In this document: positions 33,411-44,800 of the stretch, in pieces | Position numbering within the stretch: position 1 is the stretch's first letter | How the letters are laid out: every line of letters starts with the position of its first letter | NCBI RefSeq assembly: GCF_000003815.2 | Contig: NC_049992.1 | Span: 323,930 to 385,929 of the forward strand | Source: Branchiostoma floridae | Taxonomy: Eukaryota > Chordata > Leptocardii > Amphioxiformes > Branchiostomatidae | Direction: 5' to 3' | DNA: 62,000 nt | Translations under genes and position numbers: made by a program | The notes under the pieces: generated by a model | Databases searched by the model: none | Seen by the model: the letters and a program-made list of their open reading frames with translations, nothing else | Told to the model about the DNA's origin: nothing

Positions 33411-34637
33411 TTGATCAAGAAAAGTACAATATACTTGTATTCATCCCAGAGTAGCCTTGTTCTTGACCTTTTGTTATGGTCTTGTTTCTAGATAAATTTT
33501 TAATATGCATGACGCAGTCCTGCATCCACATATCCTGTGTCACATATGTGGTACCCCGGTAACCCCCATGCAGAGCCTTTTTCATTGTGTACGACATACT
33601 AGATATACGCTGTGAATTTTAGTAAGGTATCTACTAAATGACGAAAAAGAGCAAAAGATTTGTAAAAAATGTGTGCAATCAAGGTAATTCATTTTCAGGT
33701 ATCCTTATAACCCCCATGTAGAGCCCAAATTAACATTTCCAATCAATTATGATATTTTTCACAGTTAAGTATGATTTACAAGATGACAGGAGCAAAATCA
33801 CGCGTCAGAGAACTTGACTCTCTGCTGTTTTGGCTTGAAACATGACAGAGTACACCCTTAGCAACGGCCTTAGAAACAGTTTTGCTAACGATTCTGAAAG
33901 AAATGACGTAAAAAAACACATTTCTGCATCTGTTACATGTTAAACATTTGAACACGATTCCTTGTACTTCTACTGATGTAATCAGAGTAAAATGCTACAG
34001 AAAAGTAAGTTCTTTGCATCAGTTTTGTTGTGGAGTACGATCTGAAACCTCCTTAACAACAGCCTTAGCAACGGCCTTAGCAACGATATTGTCACTATAA
34101 GCTGGCAGATGTGTCATTCTTCACACATTCATATCTCCGGATTTCATTGATGGATTTCGATCATTTAAAGCTTAATATGCAGAGAAGGATACGTACGGTA
34201 AGTCTAATTCATCAGGCAAGGCCCCATAGGTAATGTGAATAAATGAACGATATTGGAAAGTAAAGTATATATTTTTCACCAGAAAATCACCAAAAATATG
34301 ATTTTAGGCAGTCATAATTTCGTGTTGAATCACAATATCAAAAATCAATTGATATTTTTATGATCCTCTTAGCAAGTTCTACCAGCCTGTGAATTTTCGT
34401 GGAAAAATATTGATGTTTAATTTTTTGCCCCTCCCCCTTATTGAAGACACGAAATTTCCAGATCATTTAGGTGGTGATGGGTTTGAAGGGTGATAGCCGG
34501 TAGAAAGCTACCATACCAGAATGGCTATCACGTCAAAATATATGCCACAGGCCTTCTACTATTCAAAAATAACAAGGAGAATTTGCCACCCCGGAGGGTA
34601 CCGATATGTGAAATTTGGGGTGCTGGCCCATGGACTA
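33411..34637 (-). repeat. right arm of the 6.6-kb inverted-repeat structure
   Basis: Reverse complement of 28078-29838 without the 535-bp insertion. It ends CTGGCCCATGGACTA. TA is present at both outer ends, so a TA target duplication is possible but not distinguishable from the repeat itself. Confidence 0.9.
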
Positions 34638-35439
34638 AAAGCGACGATTCACAAAACAACAAAAGATAAGATTAACTCACAAACACAAAAACATGCGATT
34701 AACTCCCCAATTCGGGCGTGGAGCTCGGGGAAGTTCAAACTGCCCTTCTTCTATCTCTGTCAAGAATGATTCAGCGTTCGAATCTCTGAACACTGCTTGT
34801 TTGAAGGGCGCTGATTGGTTGTTCGAAAAGAACTTCGGTTTGATGCTTGGCCCCTGTAACGTTGGGCCAAATCAAAATATATCGGCCGTCACATCCGGCC
34901 TAAATTTCTATATATTGCCTGATCGCTTACACATCTATTAGTCTGAACAAGGTGCATCATTTCACTATGTCAGTCCCTCTGACAATGTCCAAATATGGCG
35001 ATGTCGCACATACACCAAAAATAGGAAAACAAGTACGTGTTAGCTAGAGAATATATGTAAATACAGTTTCTGCTGAAATACACGTTATTTCTCATTGTCC
35101 ACATTACAGCACCAAAAGAGACAAACTATTTATATAATAACCTAGTCAGCAAAGGTTTACCCAGCTTTGTACATCAAACCAACCTACAAAAACAATATGT
35201 TTGTTAGTGCCACCCAATGCATATATCTCCAAAAAGCAAAATGTTGACCTATTTTAGTTCACCATGTTTTTAAGTTATCTTAGACCACACTTTATCATTA
35301 TTATCATTATTCTATTTCCATGTCAAATTGCATATAACCTTTTGGCATAAATTTGCAATAAAGTTTTTCATGTCACTGCCGTGGCAGTTCGGTTATCAAG
35401 CAGTAAGCTGAAAACAGGGCGTTCTTACATGGCTTGAAG
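34638..35439. other. intergenic, no recognised feature
   Basis: AT-rich. I see only short repeats (AAACACAAAAACA-type) and no exon. Confidence 0.4.
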
Positions 35440-35683
35440 AGCACGTCACCGGAACGTACTGCGCCTGCGCAAACCCTGGTAGTTTGGGGCTTGGTTTGGT
35501 CAACGTTGCATTAAAATCCCGCTTGTTGCACAGTATATGTTAGAGACCAGGTTTCGTGTAAAACGTACACGGAGTTTTACCCTCATATACGCACGTACTT
35601 TCTTAAATGCGGCCCTTTAGTAAACCGGGGGTTTAGCATGTCTATACTTTTCGCGCAGGCGCAGTACGTTCCGGTGACGTGCT
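35440..35683. mobile_element. foldback element with NRF1-like GCGCCTGCGC in its arms
   Basis: AGCACGTCACCGGAACGTAC then TGCGCCTGCGC at the left is mirrored by GCGCAGGCGCAGTACG then TTCCGGTGACGTGCT at the right, arms about 35 bp. The arms carry CRE-like TGACGT and NRF1-like sequences, so the copy could bring promoter-type sites. Confidence 0.8.
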
Positions 35684-35800
35684 ACCTGCAACCGCCGATC
35701 GGACTGTAACGACGGGGAGGACTGTATCCGTGAGGCCGGGGCCAGGGAGGGGGCGTGCCGCTTCATAGCAAAGACTGAAAATGCCTGAACCTTCAGGGGT

Positions 35801-35996
35801 TAACACTGCTTCACCTTAATCCGCGGGGTAACGTTTATCCGTTGTTTAAAACATCGATGTAATCAAGACGGCGGACAGTAGATTTAAATTGTAACATATG
35901 GAAACCACTGTCTGTCGGCTTGATATCGACTTTTTAAAACCCCAGTTTTAAAAGAGCGAATATAAAAACCTTGCGGATAAAGGTGAACTGCCGTTA
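35801..35996. mobile_element. MITE with TTCACCTTTATCCG ends, copy B
   Basis: Starts TAACACTGCTTCACCTTAAT with GGGGTAACGTTTATCCGTTG, and ends GGATAAAGGTGAACTGCCGTTA. Same family as 13239-13446 and 46024-46438, more diverged. Confidence 0.75.
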
Positions 35997-36559
35997 CGCA
36001 AACCCACGAGCAGATACTATTTTTCAGCTACCACATTTTTACGAATACAAAATCAACAAAATTTCGTGAAAGTTTCTTTGCAGATCAACAAAGAAATGTA
36101 TGTAGGTTCTTTAACTGACTTTGTTTTCTCCATTGTTAAATTTGTCGAAGCACCGCAGCTCTGATTGAAATGTTTTTATGTGTGTCGATAAAAGAGTAAT
36201 TTAATTTGAAAATTTGTACTTTTTCATACAATGACCTCAGCGGTGTGGACAGCAATGTTTTATTCTGTTACGGTTCCTTTTCTAATAGACTTTCAATGTC
36301 TTAGATGCTGATTGGCAGATTAGCTATTGAACAGAACGTTATTCGGATGTTCTGTTTATGATTAAGATAGATACACAAAATTAGTCAGTCATCCTCTCAT
36401 ATCAACGTTTATTTTGTCATGATTTTCATGTATATCTTACAGGTCGAGTGACTCATCATTAAAAACATAATTTATGCATGGTGTTGATCATCATTGACTA
36501 ACGTACACATGTCACAATTATAAAATTCCCATTATTAATCATAAAGCGGTTTTGCAATT

Positions 36560-37226
36560 TTTACATAAATTATGCAAATAAGTTCCTCATTACCATATTT
36601 GGTATCTGCTTATATTCCACCTATCATAATTAACATGTGTTACATTTATTGAAGTCCAGTTATTGAAAACAATGGAATTATACAATTTGCTCAATTATTA
36701 TGCAAATTAAGCCCTCATTTGCATAACAAGTATATCATTATGAACATCTTTGCCTAAGGTACCCGCATGCCTAATATGATGCCAATCTGTCTTTCCTTTC
36801 TGCAGTTATCCTCTTTTGAGTGTCTTGACAAAAACGCCCCTGCAGTTCCGAAATTAAATGTTAGAGGGCTGAAACTTGCTCCACTTTTTCATGACACTAA
36901 AAACTATCTACCACCTAAATGTCAAGACCACAGCATGTCTGAAACAAGAGGTACATTGAAAAAACTGCTATGATAGAATAATCTCATTAATTATGCAAAT
37001 GTGCTCCTATTTTGCATAATTAGTATTTTATCTTGTACAACATTGTCTAAATTACCTACATACCCAAAATCATGAAAATCCGTTGTTCCCTTCTTGAGTT
37101 ATCGTCTTCAGAAGTTTTTGACAAAAATGCCCCTGCTATCCCAAAACTACACGCTAGGGGGCCCAAACTTATATCATTTCTTCCTGAGCACCAGAGCTAT
37201 CTAATACTGAAAAATCGTGGCCATAG
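36560..37226. repeat. two diverged tandem copies of a dispersed repeat
   Basis: Two ~300-bp segments share TTATGCAAAT, CAGTTATCCTCTTTTGAG / GAGTTATCGTCTTCAGAAG, TTGACAAAAAYGCCCCTGC and a closing CTATCTA..A block. The second runs into the 100-N gap. The stretch at 43894-44560 shares ACCACAGCATGTC and the CTCGAGTTAT-type phrases, so they are one broad family. Short ORFs here are not real genes. Confidence 0.55.
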
Positions 37227-37458
37227 NNNNNNNNNNNNNNNNNNNNNNNNNNNNNNNNNNNNNNNNNNNNNNNNNNNNNNNNNNNNNNNNNNNNNNNNNN
37301 NNNNNNNNNNNNNNNNNNNNNNNNNNTAGTATAGTATGTAACATAAATCTGCCAGGTTCATATATCCGCCACTTTGAAAACCAGTGGGTTTTAACTTTAG
37401 ATGAACAACAATGGCGGGTCAATTGACGATTTGAAAATAGTGGGGACAAGTCACAAAA

Positions 37459-37518
37459 AATGTCGGCACGGGCAGCGCAGGGAGTTTCAGACCAGAACAA
37501 CTCCCTGGCACACTTAAG
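37459..37518 (+). CDS. possible first coding exon of an unrecognised gene
   Basis: AAAAAATGTCGGCACGG starts a 19-codon open stretch (MSARAAQGVSDQNNSLAHL plus split codon), closed by a strong donor, TTAAG|GTAAGG. No further exon with matching phase is recognised before brambleberry. The only nearby candidate (37803) lies in an inverted repeat. It may be an alternative upstream exon, a lost gene, or chance. Confidence 0.2.
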
Positions 37519-37746
37519 GTAAGGCTGCTAGGAAGTGAGGGACATGCAGAGTTCTGAGGATTAGTGCAGCAGCACGGTTACTCAGTGATTTGTTCACTTG
37601 CCTCGATGGATTAAGCTGTCACTGGTTGTCACCCCTGGAACTGTGTGTACTTTAACAGAATTTCTCCCTGAAACTGTTTACATGTTACGTGATTCAGTTT
37701 ATAGCACTTTGTTTTGTTTTGGAATGTGAACATGGCAGGAAGTGTA

Positions 37747-38108
37747 CTAGCCTGCATAACATACCCCAACCTCAAAAATATCTTTTGTGTTGGGGTCTGG
37801 CAGGATGGCTGTAGAAAGGTTCTCGAAGGCCCTTGATCAGGGGGAGGAGTACATAGGATTGATGACCACTCACACCACAGGTAGCCAGCTACAACACACC
37901 ACAGTTGGTCAGCAGGCTATCACAGTAGTCTTTAACCAATCATGGTAGGGGTGTATGACCTCCTGCTGATCCTACTGCTGTTCTATTGGTGGTGTTTTTT
38001 GCCCACTATAAGGTGCAAAATTGAGAAGAGTTCCTATCCCATCCGGCCAGACCCCAGCACGATAGATACTTGAGATCGGGCTGGGGTTTGGTAACCAGGC
38101 TAGAAGTG
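37747..38108. mobile_element. inverted-repeat element with CTAGCCTG ends
   Basis: CTAGCCTGCATAACATACCC with TTGGGGTCTGGCAGGATGG at the left faces CCCATCCGGCCAGACCCCAG with GGTAACCAGGCTAG at the right. About 360 bp without coding potential. Confidence 0.65.
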
Positions 38109-38669
38109 TACCTACTCTGAGCCACATTGATGTCTTGGTGAGTAGTTGACGATGCCATCAGGACTGGTCTTGTGTTGGCTGAAAAGAGATAAGAAACAAA
38201 CAGTTCTGTTTAATGTTAACGTTGTAAGTTTTGAATAAATCATATGCTATGAACTACTAACTCCAGAATGATTAACTAATGCATCAAGGGCCACCATTAA
38301 GCTTTTATCCTCTCAGCCTCTTCCTTCCGGCTTGAAAACTTTTTTCTGTCTTTGGCCTTTTCTTTTGCCTTTCTTCTCTGCCCTCCTTTCTTTCCCTAGA
38401 ACATATGTCCATCGTTCCTTATGCCCCCCTCCCCACTCTCACCTCCCTCGCTCCTAGCTTCCCTCCCCTAGTTTCCCGCCATTTTCCCTCTTTCCTTTCC
38501 CTCTTTCCTTTCTCTCAGACGCAAACATAAACTCTACCTGTTTGGAAGAAACTGTGAAAAGCATTTCCAAATCGTCTAATATCAGTAAAATATGATATTT
38601 ATCAGGAAATATCAAAACAGAAACCTGCAGACGACGTTTCATCAACTCTGACCTTTGCTGACCCCAAAA

Positions 38670-38873
38670 TTGCTGCTATAGCGCATGCGTGATTAAACTA
38701 CACTTGTAGCCAATCAGCTTCCGGAAATGTAGTACTTCCACCAATCAAAAGCCAGGTTGTAAATTTGGCGCCAAATTTTCACGCTGCTCTTTTGAGTCTC
38801 AACGCGCGCAGGCCTGGGTAGAATTTTGAAGCTGCGATTTGAGTTGCGAATTCTGTTCGTATATTTCGCAAAA
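38670..38873 (+). promoter_or_regulatory. brambleberry core promoter region
   Basis: Just upstream of the ATG are an NRF1-like GCGCATGCGTG near 38680, CCAAT boxes (AGCCAATCAGC near 38708 and ACCAATCAAA near 38740), an ETS-like CTTCCGGAA near 38718, and a perfect E2F-type palindrome ATTTGGCGCCAAAT near 38763. No TATA box. The set is typical of cell-cycle and germline housekeeping promoters. Sites are read by consensus only. Confidence 0.6.
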
Positions 38874-41800
38874 ATGACGCCATTGAAGCTTTATACGTCA
38901 CTGTGTATCTTTGGGATGATTTTGAGCTCTTGTTCCGCCTTCTTTTGGCCGTTTTCGAGCCCTAAACCCAACGAAGACGACCAGAGAACGCCCGGCGCTG
39001 TGCCTGCCCAGGTCCCGTTCGAGATGGCGACGTCTGACGAGCGGTTCCTCGCGCAGGCTAAACAGTTCGAGCTGTCACCGCTGGATGGCTGCAACAACAG
39101 GGTAACTCAAACTGTTTAGCCTGCGCGAGGAACCGCTCGTTTTGTATANNNNNNNNNNNNNNNNNNNNNNNNNNNNNNNNNNNNNNNNNNNNNNNNNNNN
39201 NNNNNNNNNNNNNNNNNNNNNNNNNNNNNNNNNNNNNNNNNNNNNNNNNNNNNNNNNNNNNNNNNNNNNNNNNNNNNNNNNNNNNNNNNNNNNACGTCAC
39301 CACTACGTCTGTCATGTCTGTCTCAGCTCAGTGAATAAAATAAGATGTAGCTATTAAAAAATGAAATTCTTCTAGCTGTAGGTAAACTGGTGAAAGCGAA
39401 ACACCTCTTGAATTTTATAAATAGACGTCTAATTTGGAGCACTGGCGTGAATCCCAATAATTTGCGGTGGTTTTGTGTTCTCCTTTATCCAGAGTTATTT
39501 CAAATTTGATGATAAGCTGGATCTCGGTTTAGGCTGCGCATGCTCAGTGTGACGCATTGTGTATTTCCTTTACCGCAACAAGGAGACTTTTTTTTTATAT
39601 ATGCAAATAAACAATAAAAATTATGTAGGGTCCTGAGATATAACAAAACACATCTAACGTTGGACATCACTGGTTGCACATGTATTACACACTGTCTAGA
39701 CAAGAACTGTTAACAACTTAGGGGCCCTCACCTTTGACCTATTGCATGTGCAGATCAGACAGTGAACTGACTTATTATTTCCCCAGATTATAGCAGAACT
39801 GAAGAGTTCCTGTGGGGAGATGAAACTGTTTACAAATTAGGGGCCTTCACCTTTGACCTGTTGCATGTGACCTTTGCCCTCCAGATTATCGCAGAACTGA
39901 AGAGCTCCTGTGGGGAGATGACTGAGGAGGAGATAGCCAAACTGGGCGTGGCCCTGCTCAACTGTCAATCACAGGTGGAGGGCCGACCCACCTTCACATG
40001 TACGCAGGACATGGTGAGTGTTGTACAGTGTCTAACCGACTTCTCAACTAAGTCCAAAATAGCCCAAATAGAGAAGATACATGTGAATGGCAAGTGAAAA
40101 ACACTCTATTTTAAAGACAGGCCGAGGCTCCTTGGCATTTTGGACGACAGCACTCTTATCGATAGTCTTCGGTTTTTACTTTGAAATCCCCTTAAAAATG
40201 CAGGAAATGCAACTTCAGAGAAGAGAATTTTCAAATTTCCCTAGAATTGCATGTACTCACATCCCCTATGATTAGCTTGCACCCTCGGCAGTCGCTAGTC
40301 CAAAGCTTCTACAAAAGAACCCCAAACAAAATTCTGGCTACTGGCATGATAATTAAAGATGCCACCATTTTATGACCCTAGCCTGCAGAGTCTATAGGGA
40401 CTGCACAGCTGGGATGTACCTGAGTGTATGCCTCAGTGTACTTAGCCAGATAAGCATGAATGTACAATAACTGAGTGCGATAAAGGTTATTGTCATCTTG
40501 TGATCTTGTAGAGTCTTGCAGAGTGCACGGCGGGGATGGACTCGGACACGTGGAACGCGTACCACATCATCAGTAACCGCGCTCGCTCGGTCTGCTACGC
40601 CACGCGGCAGCAGCAGTTCCGCAGGAAAACGGAGCAGACCGTGAACAAACTCGTGATGACGGCCGACCAGCAAGTTCAAGCCATGGAGAGTATCAAGGTC
40701 TGTTTTGTCTGTTTATGTTCTCTTTATCCTTACATATTACTGTAAATGCATTTAAGTTCGTTGGGACTTAATTTTGCGGTAATGGGAAAAAGGACTTTTT
40801 GTGGTGGTTTTAAGTTTGCAGCAGCACCATGCACTGTAGTCTCTTGCCATGGAAAAATGTTCGCGGTGGTTTTAAGTTCGCGGTGAAGTGGCCATTGCGA
40901 AAACTGTGAACATAAAACCACCGCGAACATTTCTGCATTTACATTAAGTTTGATTAATATGTATAATCTTACATCACACACTTCTAAAAGAGGTNNNNNN
41001 NNNNNNNNNNNNNNNNNNNNNNNNNNNNNNNNNNNNNNNNNNNNNNNNNNNNNNNNNNNNNNNNNNNNNNNNNNNNNNNNNNNNNNNNNNNNNNATTTTA
41101 CATGTATTTTAGTATGCCGAAAAGACACTTAATCCGTCTCGAAAATGTTTTCTGTCAAAACGGACAAATACCGTTTCTCTAGATCTGTTACAAAATACAT
41201 GTTAACCGGCTAAGTCAAATGTAATAAAGCTTTGTCTGGTGTTAGATAAAACATTGCGTCATCTGTTTTATACCAGTGGCAAGATTTAGTCAAAACTGAA
41301 AATTATTGCGCTTTCTGGTACAAAATGTTATGTTTATACCTCAGCAAATACAAATACAATACAATACAAAGTCAAATACAATAATCTTCTGTGTTTTTTT
41401 AGCTATTCCGAAAGCATTTGACGTATTCAAACTTTCTGTGCGCAAGGTTTAATTCGAACAGGGGAGAACCTCTCACGGTTAGCTTATATCCGCTCTTTTA
41501 CGTTTTATGAAATGTTGCGTATACCATGGTCAATATTGACCGAAGGATGCCATATATATAATTTATTTCGAACCGTCATTTACGCAAAGAAGGGAAGACC
41601 TCCCCCGTTAATATATTTGCCAAGACGTATATGAAATGTTGCGTATTTCTTTTGAACATACGACATGTTTAATCTTTGAATCCGCGCAGTTTAAGCGAAC
41701 TAGGGGAGACCTCCCCCGTTTAGCTTATATGTTGCCAAAACGTATATGAAATGTTGCGTATTTCTTTTGAACATACGACATGTTTAATCTTTGAATCCGC

Positions 41801-44800
41801 ACAGTTAAAGCGAACTAGGGGAGACCTCCCCCGTTTAGCTTATATGCTGCCAAAACGTATATGAAATGTTGCGTATTTCTGTTGAACATACGACATGTTT
41901 AATCTTTGAATCCGCGCAGTTTAAGCGAACTAGGGGAGACCTCCCCCGTTTAGCTTATATGTTGTCAAAACGTATATGAAATGTTGCGTATTTCTGTAAA
42001 ACATACAACAAGTTTAATCTTTGAATCCGCGCAGTTTAAGCGAACTAGGGGAGACCTCCCCCGTTTAGCTTTTATGCTGCCAAAACGTATATGAAATGTT
42101 GCGTATTTCTGTTGAACATACGACATGTTTAATCTTTGAATCCGCGCAGTTTAAGCGAACTAGGGGAGACCTCCCCCGTTTAGCTTATATGCTGCCAAAA
42201 CGTATATGAAATGTTGCGTATTTCTGTTGAACATACGACATGTTTAATCTTTGAATCCGCGCAGTTTAAGCGAACTAGGGGAGACCTCCCCCATTTAGCT
42301 TATATGTTGCCAAAACGTATATGAAATGTTGCGTATTTCTTTTGAACATACGACATGTTTAATCTTTGAATCCGCGCAGTTTAAGCGAACTAGGGGAGAC
42401 CTCCCCCGTTTAGCTTATATGTTGCCAAGACGTATATGAGATGTTGCGTATTTCTGTAAAACATACAACAAGTTTAATCTTTGAATCCACGCAGTTTAAG
42501 CGAACTAGGGGAGACCTCCCCCATTTAGCTTATATGTTGCCAAAACGTATATGAAATGTTGCTTATTTCTTTTGAACATACGACATGTTTAATCTTTGAA
42601 TCCGCGCAGTTTAAGCGAACTAGGGGAGACCTCCCCCGTTTAGCTTATATGCTGCCAAAACGTATATGAAATGTTGCGTATTTCTGTAAAACATACTTAT
42701 CTAATCCGCGCAGTTTAAGCGAACTTGAGGAGACCTCCCCCGTTTAGCTTATATGTTGTCAAGACGTATATGAAATGTTGCGTATTTCTGTAAACCATAC
42801 AACAAGTTTAATCTTTGAATCCGCGCAGTTTAAGCGAACTAGGGGAGACCTCCCCCATTTAGCTTATATGTTGCCAAAACGTATATGAAATGTTGCGAAT
42901 TTCTGTTGAACATACTACATGTTTTAATCTTTGAATTCGCGCAGTTTAAGCGAACTAGGGGAGACTTCCCCCGTTTAGCTTAAATGGTTGCCAAAAGGTA
43001 TATAAATGGTGGCGAATTTTCGTAAAACTTACCCATTNNNNNNNNNNNNNNNNNNNNNNNNNNNNNNNNNNNNNNNNNNNNNNNNNNNNNNNNNNNNNNN
43101 NNNNNNNNNNNNNNNNNNNNNNNNNNNNNNNNNNNNNNNNNNNNNNNNNNNNNNNNNNNNNNNNNNNNNNNNNNNNNNNNNNNNNNNNNNNNNNNNNNNN
43201 NNNNNNNNNNNNNNNNNNNNNNNNNNNNNNNNNNNNNNNNNNNNNNNNNNNNNNNNNNNNNNNNNNNNNNNNNNNNNNNNNNNNNNNNNNNNNNNNNNNN
43301 NNNNNNNNNNNNNNNNNNNNNNNNNNNNNNNNNNNNNNNNNNNNNNNNNNNNNNNNNNNNNNNNNNNNNNNNNNNNNNNNNNNNNNNNNNNNNNNNNNNN
43401 NNNNNNNNNNNNNNNNNNNNNNNNNNNNNNNNNNNNNNNNNNNNNNNNNNNNNNNNNNNNNNNNNNNNNNNNNNNNNNNNNNNNNNNNNNNNNNNNNNNN
43501 NNNNNNNNNNNNNNNNNNNNNNNNNNNNNNNNNNNNNNNNNNNNNNNNNNNNNNNNNNNNNNNNNNNNNNNNNNNNNNNNNNNNNNNNNNNNNNNNNNNN
43601 NNNNNNNNNNNNNNNNNNNNNNNNNNNNNNNNNNNNNNNNNNNNNNNNNNNNNNNNNNNNNNNNNNNNNNNNNNNNNNNNNNNNNNNNNNNNNNNNNNNN
43701 NNNNNNNNNNNNNNNNNNNNNNNNNNNNNNNNNNNNNNNNNNNNNNNNNNNNNNNNNNNNNNNNNNNNNNNNNNNNNNNNNNNNNNNNNNNNNNNNNNNN
43801 NNNNNNNNNNNNNNNNNNNNNNNNNNNNNNNNNNNNNNNNNNNNNNNNNNNNNNNNNNNNNNNNNNNNNNNNNNNNNNNNNNNNNNNNNNNNNTGAAATC
43901 CTGATGATCCGTTTACACGTTCTCGTGTTATCCTCGTCCAAAGTTTGAACGGAAATCGGTGTCTGCAGTTCCCCAAAAGCCGCCTCAAGCCCCAAAAGGG
44001 GGTCCAAACTCACAGCAGTTACTCTCTGTTCCAAGGGCTATCTACCACTCAAAAATCATGACCACAGCATGTCCAGAACACGAAGTGTCAAAATTAAAAG
44101 TTTTGCTGCAGTACCTTAGGCAGCCACTAGGGTGCCCATTATCGAACTTGACCTTCGTTTTCCTAACCCCCATCCACCTCACAAATATAATCAGGATCCA
44201 TTCAAGGGTTCTCGAGTTATCTTGCATACAGACAAACGCACTTACATACAAATCCCGCTACAGCACCGTAGGTAAGAGCCAGGTAAACCATTTTCGCACT
44301 TGACCTTCCTCTCCAAAACCGCTACACACCTACCAAGTTTCGTGAAAATCGCCCAGCTAGATTTTGACTTATGCTGCCCAAAACAAACCGCAAAAAACAT
44401 ACCAAGCTCGCTGCAGTACCGTAGGAAAACGCCAGGTAAACCATTTTAAACTTGGCATTCCTTTCGACAACCGCTACACACCTACCAAAAATCACAAAGT
44501 TCCATCCACAATTTCTCGAGTTATATGCTGTTGACCTACATACAGACCCAAGTCAGCAATCTCATACTCTTCTTGGCGAAGAGAATGAAATTACATAAAA
44601 CCACCGCAAACATTTCTGCATTTACAGTATCTTTATTGAAGATTTTTTTCTACTTTTCAGACCGGCCAGGTGGAGATCCAGACCATGGCTGCCGACACCA
44701 TCCAGACGGTAGCGCAGGGGCAGGAGAGGCTCATGGGAAGGCAGCAGCAGCTGGAACATTCCCAGGTCTCCATCGCTTCTCACATTCAAGGTGAGATGAA

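Noticed and set aside
37803-37900. Possible exon starting CAG|GATGGCTGTAGAAAGG after the candidate exon at 37459
   Set aside because: The acceptor region is part of the left arm of the inverted-repeat element 37747-38108.
38826-38873. In-frame upstream extension of brambleberry exon 1
   Set aside because: It has no ATG (starts at TTG), and the ATG at 38874 gives a proper signal peptide.
41440-43037. CRISPR array
   Set aside because: Regular repeats without unique spacers, in a eukaryotic intron; it is an ordinary satellite.
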